From an uncultured Acidobacteriota bacterium (GTDB taxonomy: Bacteria > Acidobacteriota > UBA6911 > CAINFC01), in contig CAINFC010000056.1 in NCBI GenBank assembly GCA_903847975.1, positions 1 to 53,101 of the forward strand: a DNA stretch of 53,101 nt, read 5' to 3'. Shown in pieces: positions 1 through 8,013 of the stretch; position 1 is the stretch's first letter, and every line of letters begins with the position of its first letter. The notes below the pieces were generated by a model. The model did no database searches, had not been told where the DNA came from, and worked only from the letters and a program-made list of their open reading frames with translations. The translations under genes were made by a program, and so were the position numbers.

Positions 1-144
1 ACGGCGTGCTCGAACGGCATGAAGCCTTAAACCTGCCGACCTGAATATCCTGCTTTCTGTTTTGTTTATGCATGATTGATTAAATACGTATATTATTTGA
101 CGACCCGGTACAAAGTCCCACATCTTCGAATTTCCGTTGGGGAT

Positions 145-345
145 AGCCCTGAAAGGGCTTCGTAGCACAGCCCGGGGTTGGCGCGCTTCGCGCCTACCGC
201 GGGTAGGGATACCCGTAGGCAACAACCCTGAAAGGGTTATGCAAAACCCAGCCATACCAGGTGTTTGCGCAGCCCTTTCAGGGCTGGGTTTTAATCAAAT
301 CCGCTTACCCGGGGTAGCGCCTATACGGCGCAACCCCGGGCTGTG
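145..345. repeat. large nested inverted repeat with internal palindromes
   Basis: The outer arms are 166-184 (CACAGCCCGGGGTTGGCGC) and 327-345, which is its near-exact reverse complement. Inside lie smaller palindromes: AGCCCTGAAAGGGCT at 145-159, GCGCGCTTCGCGCC at 181-194, AACCCTGAAAGGGTT at 224-238 and AGCCCTTTCAGGGCT at 271-285. A further pair of arms, AAAACCCAGCC at 244-254 and its complement ending near 292, encloses the last of these. The structure could fold as a long cruciform or RNA hairpin. No transposase gene is nearby. Confidence 0.75.
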
Positions 346-350
346 ATCCG

Positions 351-368
351 GAACCCCTTTCGGGGTTC
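351..368. repeat. short perfect palindrome
   Basis: GAACCCCTTTCGGGGTTC is an 18-base perfect palindrome just outside the large inverted repeat. It belongs to the same family of short GC-rich palindromes. It is not followed by a T-tract that would make it a clear terminator. Confidence 0.6.
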
Positions 369-418
369 TGTGACTTTTTGCGAAGCTATCAAAAGAGATG
401 GCTTCGGAAAAAGTTGAT

Positions 419-657
419 ATTTCATTTTGTTCTGCCGTCCCTTACGGGACTTGCGTGTGAGCCACACGGGGCGAAACAGCGGATATCGTTAAGCCATGCT
501 CCGCCATTGCTTTGCAAGGCCCTGCGCAAACCGGAACACGACTGTTATTCCGAGGTAATGTCCCGGCAGGGACGGCAGGATTTAAGCCCTGAAATTTATT
601 GCCGGGCCGGCTCCAGCACGGGGCAAGTCCCATCGGGACGGCAGAGCCGGACGAAAT
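419..657. repeat. second inverted-repeat block, CTGCCGTCCC-N4-GGGAC motif
   Basis: The left arm at about 419-454 reads ATTTC...CTGCCGTCCC-TTAC-GGGACTTGC. The right arm at about 623-657 is its imperfect reverse complement (GCAAGTCCC-ATC-GGGACGGCAG...GAAAT). A third copy of the core lies at 559-578 in the same orientation as the right arm. Each core is itself a GTCCC/GGGAC hairpin. Three copies within 240 bases indicate a dispersed repeat family rather than a gene. Confidence 0.65.
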
Positions 658-759
658 AACAATCTTTTACGGAGCCGGTAAAAGAGGATTTGTATTCGCA
701 GGTCGGGCCTTTGGCCCTTGGTTTTTTCCGGAATTGTGAACTATCCCTGGGGTGGCTCG

Positions 760-2355
760 CTAGCGGACCGGGGTGATGCGCTTACCTCCTATTTCAATAC
801 GGGAAGCCTTCCCCGCCTGACTCAGCTGCTGGACTCCCGTGAACGGAATGCTGGCCGAAGCGGAATCGCCGCTGCCGTTGGTCAGAGTGACGGTAGCCCC
901 GGATATGGCCCCCCAGTCTCCGCTATAAGTAAATCCCTGGATATATTTGAAGGATCCGCCAACAGCCGGCCCGGAATCGCTGAAATAGGTATTGGCCATC
1001 GAAGTCAGGTCGGGCTGCACGCTGGTATCACCCCCCAGCTGATACCCGGCCGCCTGCGAAAAATCGATCCTGGCGCGGCGCAATTCGCGCGTGGTCGTAA
1101 AACCTGTCACCTCGACCGTGAATCCGGTGCGCGTGGAGTTGACCGTTACCTTCCTGTCGGTGATCACCGGCGCCATGAGCGGAACGGCAACCGTGGTCAG
1201 CGGCACAACATTGCCGATGATCGGGGATCCGTTCATGCTGGTCAGTATCGCGGTAATGGTCCCGGCCACATTGCCCTGCTGGAAAGGCTGCGACTGGCTC
1301 CGGGTATCGGCAAAGGAAAAAGTCGCCACCTTGCTGTTGGAGGAGGAAAAAACGACCAGGGGATAAAGAGCGGCATCCCAACGGGTCTGGTTGGCTGAGG
1401 AATGAATGACAAATCTCAACTCCACCGTGCAGTTCAGCGCGGCGGACGCGGTCACCACCAGAGTCGGCTGGGCGGGAGGATTCGCCTGGTTGGCCACCGC
1501 CAGCTGTACCGTGGGTGCGATCGTGCTGGTCGTGGTGCTGGTGGAGGTAGAAGTCGTCGTCCGCGTCGTACTGGTTGACGTGGTCGTGGTGGTGCGGGTA
1601 GTACTGGTGGAAGTAGTGGTCGTGATCTGCGTCGTGCTGGTCGACGTGGTCGTGGTGATGCGGGTGGAACTGGTGGAAGTAGTGGTCGTGATCCGTGTCG
1701 TGCTCGTGCTGATGGTGGTCGTCGTCCGTGTCGTGCTCGTGGAAGTAGTGGTTGTCGTCCGCGTCGTGCTGGTGCTGGTCGTGGTGGAGGAGGTGGTAGT
1801 GGTAGTGTTCTGTTCCGGACAAACTGCCACTATGTTGGAACAATTATAGATGGAGGAAAGGCCTGTGGAGCAGGTGTTGTTCATCCCGATAATCGAGTAG
1901 GAATCCGCGGCAGGAGCTTTGTAGGCCACCGCTTTATAATACATGCAGCGCGGATAAACGCCCAGGAGGAGGGTATTGCTCCCACCGTTCACCTGATTGG
2001 CTATTTGCACCCATTGCCCGGTATCCGGATTATCCGTCTGGTATATTTTGTACGGGGTGGTCAGCCAGGCGGTGGGGAGGCAGGAGCCGTTCAGAAAGAG
2101 CTGAAAATTTGGCTCTTTGGCCGGATTGCTGGAGGGTGGCGCATAGAGCGTGGACGAATAGCACGGCTTGCGCGGATTGAACTGACCGGGAAGGCCATAT
2201 TCGGCGCATAAACCGGTCGACGCAAAATTGCATTGGGCCCGCAGCACGGAGCCCGTGGTCCACAGGAAGCCTGCCATGACCCAAAATGCCAGGACCGCCG
2301 AAGGGCCTCTGCGGGCCAGCCCCGGGACTCCTGTTCTTTCTTTGGCTTTCCTCAT
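760..2355 (-). CDS. secreted Cys-rich protein with Thr-repeat linker and C-terminal Ig-like domain
   Basis: A 531-residue exported protein of unknown function. An N-terminal signal peptide ends near residue 40 (VLRA|Q). Residues 41-183 hold eight cysteines (42, 50, 65, 92, 137, 162, 172, 179), an even number that suggests disulfides outside the cytoplasm. Residues 184 to about 281 are almost pure Thr/Ser in 11-residue repeats of the type TSTSTTRTTTT, which looks like a flexible, probably glycosylated linker. The last 250 residues are a beta-rich, hydroxyl-rich domain, probably Ig-like; similar C-terminal regions occur in acidobacterial secreted proteins (from memory, not checked). The start ATG overlaps the upstream stop (ATGA at 2352-2355), so translation is probably coupled. 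It is the last gene of the operon read from the promoter at 4222-4250. Confidence 0.8.
   Translation of the reverse strand: MRKAKERTGVPGLARRGPSAVLAFWVMAGFLWTTGSVLRAQCNFASTGLCAEYGLPGQFNPRKPCYSSTLYAPPSSNPAKEPNFQLFLNGSCLPTAWLTTPYKIYQTDNPDTGQWVQIANQVNGGSNTLLLGVYPRCMYYKAVAYKAPAADSYSIIGMNNTCSTGLSSIYNCSNIVAVCPEQNTTTTTSSTTTSTSTTRTTTTTSTSTTRTTTTISTSTTRITTTTSTSSTRITTTTSTSTTQITTTTSTSTTRTTTTTSTSTTRTTTSTSTSTTTSTIAPTVQLAVANQANPPAQPTLVVTASAALNCTVELRFVIHSSANQTRWDAALYPLVVFSSSNSKVATFSFADTRSQSQPFQQGNVAGTITAILTSMNGSPIIGNVVPLTTVAVPLMAPVITDRKVTVNSTRTGFTVEVTGFTTTRELRRARIDFSQAAGYQLGGDTSVQPDLTSMANTYFSDSGPAVGGSFKYIQGFTYSGDWGAISGATVTLTNGSGDSASASIPFTGVQQLSQAGKASRIEIGGKRITPVR
1530..1806 (-). repeat. 33-bp tandem repeats encoding a Thr/Ser linker
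   Basis: This part of the secreted protein gene consists of about eight imperfect 33-base units encoding TSTSTTRTTTT variants (R, Q, I and S substitutions). On the plus strand it appears as GTGGTCGTGGTGGT-like runs, which open a spurious Val-rich frame. Copy number may vary between strains by slippage or recombination. Confidence 0.8.
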
Positions 2356-3428
2356 TTCCTCCTCCTGTCGCGCCGGCCTTGCAGCGGCTCATCGGGCCGG
2401 GCCGGAACAAAATAGGCCGCTCCCTTCGATTCGTTGAAAGCAAGTACCCATGCCGGCCTGCCCGGCTCATAGGAAAGCAGATACGTCTGGGACTGCGGCA
2501 GGCGCAGCAGGGTTTTGGGGGCAAAGGGAAGCGACAGGTTTTCCTCTTCCCCGGTGGAAAGCCGGACCAGCCACAATTCCTCCGACAGGGAGCTACCGAG
2601 AATGGCCCTCCCTTCTTCGCCGGCCAGAAAAATCTCCCCGTCAAGATGGATTCGCCCGGAGGAGACAGGGCTGACGGAAGGCAGCCCGGATGCGCTTTCG
2701 ATCCGCAGCAGCCGGTCGCCGCTGCGATCGTAAGCCAGGGCCTCATCGCCGCCGGGTAAAAAAGCCAGGCCGGCGACATCGCCCGGTTGCAGAGGATACA
2801 TCGCCGTGGTACCTCCGCCGGCCGAGTACAGATTCCCATCCCCGCCGACAAACATCAGAAATCCCCGATCGCTGACCGCCAGCAGGCGAATTCCTTCCAG
2901 GTTGCGGTGCCCGGCGATATCCCACAGCAGCACCGGATCCTCCGGCAGACGGCCATAAAGCTGCAGCCGCAATTCCCGCGCGGAGAAAAGCGCCAGGAAG
3001 GAACCGGTCGGACTGAAAGCCAGCCGCGTCGGTTCGAAAAGAGCTTCCGGAAGATCCACGGCCGCCGCTCCGCCCTCGCCGGAAAGCGGCAATAGGCGAA
3101 GCGCATGGGGCCTTTCGATTTCCGCCAGGGCATATCCCTGGCCTGGGGCAAAAAACAGGCCGGCCATGTCTTCCGGCATCTGCCGTCCGTTGTCAAGCAA
3201 TGCGCAGCCAGGAACCCCCACCATGCTCTGCAATTCCATGCGCTCCCGGTCGTAGATAAATCCGAACGCGGGCGCCTGAAGAAGGTTTGCCTCCCCGGAA
3301 GCGCTTTCCGCTCCGCGGCCATTTTCCGGACCAAGCCGGATCCATCCGGCACCCTGCGGGCCGGCGGCTGTCGCACCGGACGAAAGGGCCAGCCAGCCGA
3401 TCACCATGAGGCGCAAAGCTTGTTTCAT
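2352..3428 (-). CDS. exported protein, probable beta-propeller
   Basis: A 358-residue protein with a short signal peptide (about residues 1-22, ending TAA|G). The mature part is a series of beta-strand-like segments such as LLPLSGEGGAAAVDLPEA, FSPTGSFLALFSA and LLAVSDRGFLMFVGGDG. Their spacing resembles propeller blades (FSPTGSFLALFS is WD40/NHL-like), but no family signature is clear enough to name it. It lies 34 bases after the Ig-like gene and overlaps the Thr-repeat gene by four bases, so the three exported proteins are probably made together and may act together at the cell surface. Function unknown. Confidence 0.7.
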   Translation of the reverse strand: MKQALRLMVIGWLALSSGATAAGPQGAGWIRLGPENGRGAESASGEANLLQAPAFGFIYDRERMELQSMVGVPGCALLDNGRQMPEDMAGLFFAPGQGYALAEIERPHALRLLPLSGEGGAAAVDLPEALFEPTRLAFSPTGSFLALFSARELRLQLYGRLPEDPVLLWDIAGHRNLEGIRLLAVSDRGFLMFVGGDGNLYSAGGGTTAMYPLQPGDVAGLAFLPGGDEALAYDRSGDRLLRIESASGLPSVSPVSSGRIHLDGEIFLAGEEGRAILGSSLSEELWLVRLSTGEEENLSLPFAPKTLLRLPQSQTYLLSYEPGRPAWVLAFNESKGAAYFVPARPDEPLQGRRDRRRK

Positions 3429-3462
3429 CGTCGTTCCTCCTTTTCTCCCTCCGGCCGCGAGG

Positions 3463-4104
3463 TCAGGGCTTGGTTACCTGGCCGGGCGTAATAATGCCTA
3501 TGGTTCCGCGCGGGGTGCTCGGCTGGATCACCGTATTCCCCCCTGAATCTTTGCCCCCGCCCAACGCCACCGCAGCGCCGATGCCGGCTGCGGCACCGAT
3601 CCCGGCCAGGATGGCCGCCAGTTTACCGGCACTCATGGCGGAAGCCGACCCCGCCCCGGCACCTGCGGAAGCGGCGGCCGCGGCCGCGTTGGTCTGGGTG
3701 ATAGTAGCGCTGGCGGACATGTTGTTGTAGGAAGCGGTTACTTTGATCTGGAATGTGCCGACCCCTTTCGGAGTGAACAGGCCGGCCTTGGCGGTGCCGT
3801 TCGCATCGGTGATCAGCGTGGCCATCTTCGATCCGCCGGCAAAGCTGCCTCCCGGCCCGCTCATCGGAAGCTGAAACACCACCAGGGCACCGGGCACCGG
3901 GTTGTCGTGCTCGTCGACTACCTTAACCATCGGTTCGCGAACGGTATTGCTGCGGATGATATTGGTAGCCCCGTCCCCCTCCTCCAGAATGATCCTCAAC
4001 CTGGGCGGAGCGCTCTCCTGGGCCAGCACCCAAAGAGGCGCTCGGTGGATCATCATCGCCAGAATCATCGCAACGGAAAACAACGGATAGTATTTCTTCG
4101 GCAT
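3463..4104 (-). CDS. exported Ig-like (invasin Big_1-type) domain protein
   Basis: A 213-residue protein. Residues 1-29 form a signal peptide or anchor (FSVAMILAMMIHRAPLWVLAQ). Residues 45-135 fit a bacterial Ig-like domain of the invasin type, with the hallmarks VVDEHDNPVPGALVVFQLP, TDANGTAKAGLFTP and GTFQIKVTASY. An Ala/Gly-rich stretch (about 137-182) looks like a hydrophobic membrane-associated segment and is followed by a short Gly/Pro-rich tail. AAGGAG lies nine bases before the ATG. It is the first gene of the three-gene exported operon, about 110 bases after the predicted transcription start. Confidence 0.75.
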   Translation of the reverse strand: MPKKYYPLFSVAMILAMMIHRAPLWVLAQESAPPRLRIILEEGDGATNIIRSNTVREPMVKVVDEHDNPVPGALVVFQLPMSGPGGSFAGGSKMATLITDANGTAKAGLFTPKGVGTFQIKVTASYNNMSASATITQTNAAAAAASAGAGAGSASAMSAGKLAAILAGIGAAAGIGAAVALGGGKDSGGNTVIQPSTPRGTIGIITPGQVTKP

Positions 4105-4221
4105 GGAACCCGCTCCTTGCGCTCTTTAAAATTCAAAGGGGGAAAACGCTGCCACTTTATGTTTATGCCCTGGTCGGCACAGCCCACGGCCCACCTGCTT
4201 TGCTGAGAACGATATCCTTCA

Positions 4222-4250
4222 AGTGTAAACCCCGACCCGGAAGGTGTCAA
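4222..4250 (-). promoter_or_regulatory. sigma70-type promoter of the exported-protein operon
   Basis: On the minus strand TTGACA (4250-4245), a 17-base spacer and TACACT (4227-4222) form a near-consensus promoter. Transcription would start near 4215, giving a leader of about 110 bases before the Ig-like gene at 4104. Confidence 0.75.
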
Positions 4251-4287
4251 GCCTTTTGTCTCCGAAGATGGACCTCCCCTTCATCCC

Positions 4288-4316
4288 TTGATTCCGCCTG
4301 GCCGGCACAGTAGAAT
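4288..4316 (+). promoter_or_regulatory. sigma70-type promoter of the EamA gene
   Basis: TTGATT (4288-4293), a 17-base spacer and TAGAAT (4311-4316). The expected transcription start, 4322-4324, coincides with the ATG at 4323. The mRNA may therefore be leaderless, or translation may start at the internal ATG at 4401. Confidence 0.65.
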
Positions 4317-4322
4317 TGCGCC

Positions 4323-5255
4323 ATGCCCGTGAACGATGGGAAGCCTGAGCGGCAGGAATACCGCGCTTGTCCGGTCCGGAGCCCGACCGCATCCCGGCAA
4401 ATGGCCCTGCTGCTGACGGTTCTGGCACTCCTGGCCTTCGCCTCCAATTCCATTTTCGCGCGGCTGGCGCTCGGGAGCCGGCGCATCGATGCCGGGTCCT
4501 TCACTCTGATCCGCCTGGCCAGCGGTGCGATTCTCCTGAACCTCCTGTCCTGGAGGCGCCACCAAAATCCACCCCGGATTTTCCATCCCTGGCTTTCCGC
4601 CCTATCCCTATTTGGCTATGCCGCGCCTTTCTCTTTTGCCTATCTGAAACTGGAAGCCGGAAGCGGAGCCCTGATTCTTTTTGGCGCGGTTCAGGGCACC
4701 ATGATCGGCTGGGATCTTTTCCAGGGAAAGCGATTTCGCTCGCTCGAGTTTGCCGGACTTTGCCTGGCCGTGGGTGGACTGGTCTTCCTGACTCTTCCGG
4801 GTAACCCCCGGGCGCCCGATTTGTCCGGAGTCGCCCTCATGCTACTGGCAGGCGTTTCCTGGGGTATCTATTCTCTGCTGGGCCGCCGGACCCCGGATCC
4901 GCTCCCGACCACGGCGGCCAATTTCCTGACGAGTCTTCTTCCTGCGGCCCCCCTGCTCCTTATGGCCGCTCCGCATGGCTTTGTTTCCGCACAGGGGATC
5001 CTTCTGGCCATCGCATCCGGCGCCTTCGCTTCCGGACTGGGATACACTCTCTGGTACGCAGCCCTGCGCGGCCTGAGCTCAACCCGGGCCGCGCTGGTCC
5101 AGCTTCTGGTCCCGGTACTTGCTGCCTGGGGCGGCGTGCTGTTTCTTGGGGAGAGCCTTTCCTGGAGGCTGGTTTCCTCCGGGGGCATACTTATGGCCGG
5201 GGTTGCCCTGGCTGTGCATTCCAGCCGGGAGCATCCGCAGACATTCCTAAAATAG
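4323..5255 (+). CDS. EamA/DMT-family transporter
   Basis: A 310-residue inner-membrane protein of the drug/metabolite transporter superfamily. After a hydrophilic N-terminus, about ten hydrophobic helices form two EamA repeats. The second half carries the typical GVSWGIYSLLGRR and GLGYTLWYAALRGLSSTRAA stretches, followed by LVPVLAAWGGVLFLGESLSW. Family members export or import small metabolites; the substrate cannot be read from sequence. The frame starts at 4323, exactly where transcription should begin. The first 26 residues are polar and not needed for the fold, so ATG 4401 (MALLLTVLALLAF) is an alternative start. It converges with the UPF0182 gene with a 15-base gap. Confidence 0.85.
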   Translation: MPVNDGKPERQEYRACPVRSPTASRQMALLLTVLALLAFASNSIFARLALGSRRIDAGSFTLIRLASGAILLNLLSWRRHQNPPRIFHPWLSALSLFGYAAPFSFAYLKLEAGSGALILFGAVQGTMIGWDLFQGKRFRSLEFAGLCLAVGGLVFLTLPGNPRAPDLSGVALMLLAGVSWGIYSLLGRRTPDPLPTTAANFLTSLLPAAPLLLMAAPHGFVSAQGILLAIASGAFASGLGYTLWYAALRGLSSTRAALVQLLVPVLAAWGGVLFLGESLSWRLVSSGGILMAGVALAVHSSREHPQTFLK

Positions 5256-5270
5256 AGACCGCTCGCCGGC

Positions 5271-7988
5271 CTATCTGGGCTGCATGCGCCGCAGGATTTC
5301 TTCCAGCTTTTTCAGCTCTTCTCCATAGAGGGCCCAGTTGCCCTGGCGCTGGGCCTCCACGGCCGCCTGATAGTGGCGCAAGGCCTGAGCGGAAAGCTCT
5401 CCGGCCGGAAGGACCTTGCCTCCCGCAGGTTCCGGGAGGGACACCGGAGCGGCGGCCCCCGGCAGAGGCGCTGCGGAATCCGGGCTTAAGCCGGGGAAAA
5501 TCTGCGCCAGGGCCTTTTCCAGGGTTTCCGCCATAGCAATGTTGTTTTCGTAGGCCACCACCACCCGTTTCAGCTCTGGAATTTTCCCTCCCTGGGCGCG
5601 GATGTACAAAGGCCGGACGTAAAGCAGCGATTCCTCCACCGGTATCACCAGCAAGGTCCCGTAATTGACTTCGGAGCCGCGCTGGTCCCAAAGAGTGATT
5701 TCCCGGGAAATGACCGTATCCTGCTGGATGCGGTTTTCAATCTGCTTGGGACCGTAGACCAGCTTTTGCTTGGGGAACCGGTAAACCACCAGCTGCCCGT
5801 AGGCGGCCCCGTCGTTGCGGGCCACCATCCAGGCGGCCAGGTTGTCTCGGCCGCGCGGGGTAAAGGGAATCATCAGCAGGAATTCCTCTTTTTTCTCGGT
5901 CGGCAGCTTCATGATCGTGTAGTAGGGAAGCATCTCCTCCTGGGTGCCGGCGCGGGTGGGAATTTCCCATTGGTCTTCCCGGTTGTAAAAAATCTGGGCC
6001 TGATTCATGTGATAGACCGAGAAGATGCGCATCTGCAGGGAAAAGAGATCCTCCGGATAGCGCAGGTGCTGGCGCAAATCGGCATCCATCTCGCTGAGCG
6101 GGCGGAACAGGCCGGGAAAAATCTTCTCGTAGGTCCGTACCATCGGATCGCCCGGGTCGGCCAGATAGAAGTTCATGGCTCCGTCATAGGCATCAATGGT
6201 GATTTTCACGGAATTGCGGATGTAGTTGATGCCCCCGTCGGCTCTCTGGGCATACGGATACCGGGAGCTGACCGTATAGGCGTCGTATAGCCAGACGAAC
6301 CGCCCCTCGTGGGTCAGCACCAGGTAGGGATCCTGGTCGAAACGCAGGAAGGGGAGTACCAGGCGCACCCGCGCGTGGATATTCCGGTTGTACAGGACCC
6401 GGCTTTCATTGGTAATCAGCGGAGAAGTGAGTATGTTCAGCGACTGAAACTGGATGGCCATGAGCGCCTTGCGCAGCAGGCTCTCCACCGCCACTCCCCC
6501 TTTTCCCTCGTAGCCGGCATACACGTTTTTATCGCCGCTGGGGTAATTGAATTCCGGGTTACGGGTCTGCACGAATGCATAGGAATCGGTCAGCTCCCCG
6601 AAGTAGATTTCCGGCCGCCGAACCGTCAGGTCCGGACTGGAGGAAGCCGGCGGGATATCCTTGACAGTCAACATCGGCAGCCCCTCGGTGGTCACCTGAT
6701 TGACCGGCCCCATGGCCAGTCCGAACCCGTGGGTGAAGGTCAAGTGCTCGTTCAGCCAGTTTCGCTCCGGCAGGTTCCGGGTGTTGAGCTCCCGCGGAGA
6801 CAGCATCAGCTGGCGGCTCTCGCCCTGCAGCGGGTAGCGGTCGTTGTCCACCGAGACAAAGTCGTAATAGGTGCGGATCACCTGGATCTGGGCAAAGGTG
6901 TCCAGCAGGGGGCGGTGATCCCAGAGGCGGATGTTCTTCAGCGTCTTGGCGTTGCTTTCGATCTCCCGCGCGGTGAGCTGCTTGTCGCCGGAAATGTCCC
7001 TCTCCTGCACCCGGTCCAGTCCGTAGCTGCGCTGGGTAGCGGCAATGTTGTGAAGGATGTAGGGGGTTTCCTGCTCCAGCTCATTGGGGGCCACGATCAG
7101 CTTCTGCACCAGCACCGGCAGGGCCTGCACCCCCAGAAAAAGCGTGCCCAGGTACAGAGCGCAGGCGTAGAAAAGGGCGCGGCGCATATTGTAAAAGTAG
7201 TTGACCGCCAGGATCAGCGCCGAAAGGACCGCCGCCGCCACGGCCACCCAAAGCGCCGGGACCACCACATGAATATCGGTATAACAGGCCCCCTGCACCG
7301 GCCCGCGACCGGAATAGAGCAGGTCGAACAGATTCCAGTAGGTCTGAGCCGCCAGCAGCAGAAAGAAGAGAATGCCCAGAAGCGTCAGCTGGCCGCGCAC
7401 CTGGGGAGCCAGGCTCCAGCCGCCGCGGCCCAACTGCAGCAGGTTGCGGGTCCAGGCCAGGACCAGAACGCCGGCCCAGGCCAGCCCGATCAGGAACAGG
7501 CTGAGCAGGGTCAGCCCCTTCCAGACGGGCAGGGTGAAAAAGTAAAAGGACAGATCCTGTCCCCAGATGGGATCCGCCTGCCCGAAGGAGCTATGGTTGA
7601 AAAAAGAGAGCACGGCCATGTAGGACTGGGAGCCGGCCTGGGCGGCCAGAAAGGCCACGACGAACGCCAGCGGCTTGGCCAGCTTCATGGCGTTCTGGCC
7701 GATGTCGATCACCTGAAGGCCCTGGGGGTCCAGGTAAAGAGGCCGGGAGGCCGGCGGCAGCCGTTGTCCGGCCAGCTTCCAGTTCAGAAAGAGCCACAGG
7801 TAGGCAGACACAAAAATCCCGATCCACAAATAAAAGCGGGCCGTCAGGGTACGGGTGAAAACCTGGGTAAAGCCTATTTCCTTAAACCACAGCCACTCGA
7901 AGTAGAAGTTCAGGATCCCGGGCAGCAGAACGGCAAACAGGAAAAAGAACAGAACGGCGGTAACCGCCAGACCAAAACGGAATTTCAT
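5271..7988 (-). CDS. UPF0182 family membrane protein
   Basis: A 905-residue protein that matches UPF0182 (COG1615) in length and character. About seven transmembrane helices lie in the first 310 residues, starting VLFFFLFAVLLPGILNFYFE, with the family-typical FEWLWFKEIGFTQVF. A large extracytoplasmic domain follows (about 310-800), including NIRLWDHRPLLDTFAQIQ and TYYDFVSVDNDRY, which are well conserved in the family. The C-terminal 80 residues are Ala/Pro-rich and then helical. Function is unknown for the whole family. GGAGGG lies seven bases before the ATG. It follows the PlsC gene by 25 bases and is the last gene of the envelope cluster. Confidence 0.9.
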   Translation of the reverse strand: MKFRFGLAVTAVLFFFLFAVLLPGILNFYFEWLWFKEIGFTQVFTRTLTARFYLWIGIFVSAYLWLFLNWKLAGQRLPPASRPLYLDPQGLQVIDIGQNAMKLAKPLAFVVAFLAAQAGSQSYMAVLSFFNHSSFGQADPIWGQDLSFYFFTLPVWKGLTLLSLFLIGLAWAGVLVLAWTRNLLQLGRGGWSLAPQVRGQLTLLGILFFLLLAAQTYWNLFDLLYSGRGPVQGACYTDIHVVVPALWVAVAAAVLSALILAVNYFYNMRRALFYACALYLGTLFLGVQALPVLVQKLIVAPNELEQETPYILHNIAATQRSYGLDRVQERDISGDKQLTAREIESNAKTLKNIRLWDHRPLLDTFAQIQVIRTYYDFVSVDNDRYPLQGESRQLMLSPRELNTRNLPERNWLNEHLTFTHGFGLAMGPVNQVTTEGLPMLTVKDIPPASSSPDLTVRRPEIYFGELTDSYAFVQTRNPEFNYPSGDKNVYAGYEGKGGVAVESLLRKALMAIQFQSLNILTSPLITNESRVLYNRNIHARVRLVLPFLRFDQDPYLVLTHEGRFVWLYDAYTVSSRYPYAQRADGGINYIRNSVKITIDAYDGAMNFYLADPGDPMVRTYEKIFPGLFRPLSEMDADLRQHLRYPEDLFSLQMRIFSVYHMNQAQIFYNREDQWEIPTRAGTQEEMLPYYTIMKLPTEKKEEFLLMIPFTPRGRDNLAAWMVARNDGAAYGQLVVYRFPKQKLVYGPKQIENRIQQDTVISREITLWDQRGSEVNYGTLLVIPVEESLLYVRPLYIRAQGGKIPELKRVVVAYENNIAMAETLEKALAQIFPGLSPDSAAPLPGAAAPVSLPEPAGGKVLPAGELSAQALRHYQAAVEAQRQGNWALYGEELKKLEEILRRMQPR

Positions 7989-8013
7989 GATGACCCTCCA
8001 TCCTGTTACTCTA

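Larger units (their letters stand above)
1..759. other. gene-free, repeat-rich intergenic region
   Basis: No convincing gene is visible in this 759-base stretch. The open frames in it are short and run through palindromes. From about 145 to 660 it consists of nested inverted repeats, listed separately, built from short motifs such as AGCCCTGAAAGGGCT and CTGCCGTCCC-N4-GGGAC. The first 140 bases are AT-richer and show no clear promoter. Such clusters of imperfect palindromes between genes are common dispersed repeats in several phyla. The end of the operon at 760-4104 faces this region, so the nearest hairpins could also help terminate it. Confidence 0.7.

Noticed and set aside
1-44. Possible C-terminal tail of a plus-strand gene (frame ending at 42-44)
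   Set aside because: Only 14 codons lie inside the window and no family sequence is recognisable; another frame also stops at once, so coding cannot be shown.
137-346. Small plus-strand open frame in the inverted repeats
   Set aside because: It runs straight through palindromic repeats, has no ribosome binding site and its protein is just the repeats translated.
145-657. CRISPR-like array
   Set aside because: Repeats are palindromic, of different lengths and not separated by regular unique spacers; no cas genes are present.
1406-1849. Val-rich plus-strand open frame opposite the Thr repeats
   Set aside because: It is the antisense of the (TSTSTTRTTTT)n repeat; codon bias and repeat period explain it, and the minus-strand gene has a signal peptide and operon context.
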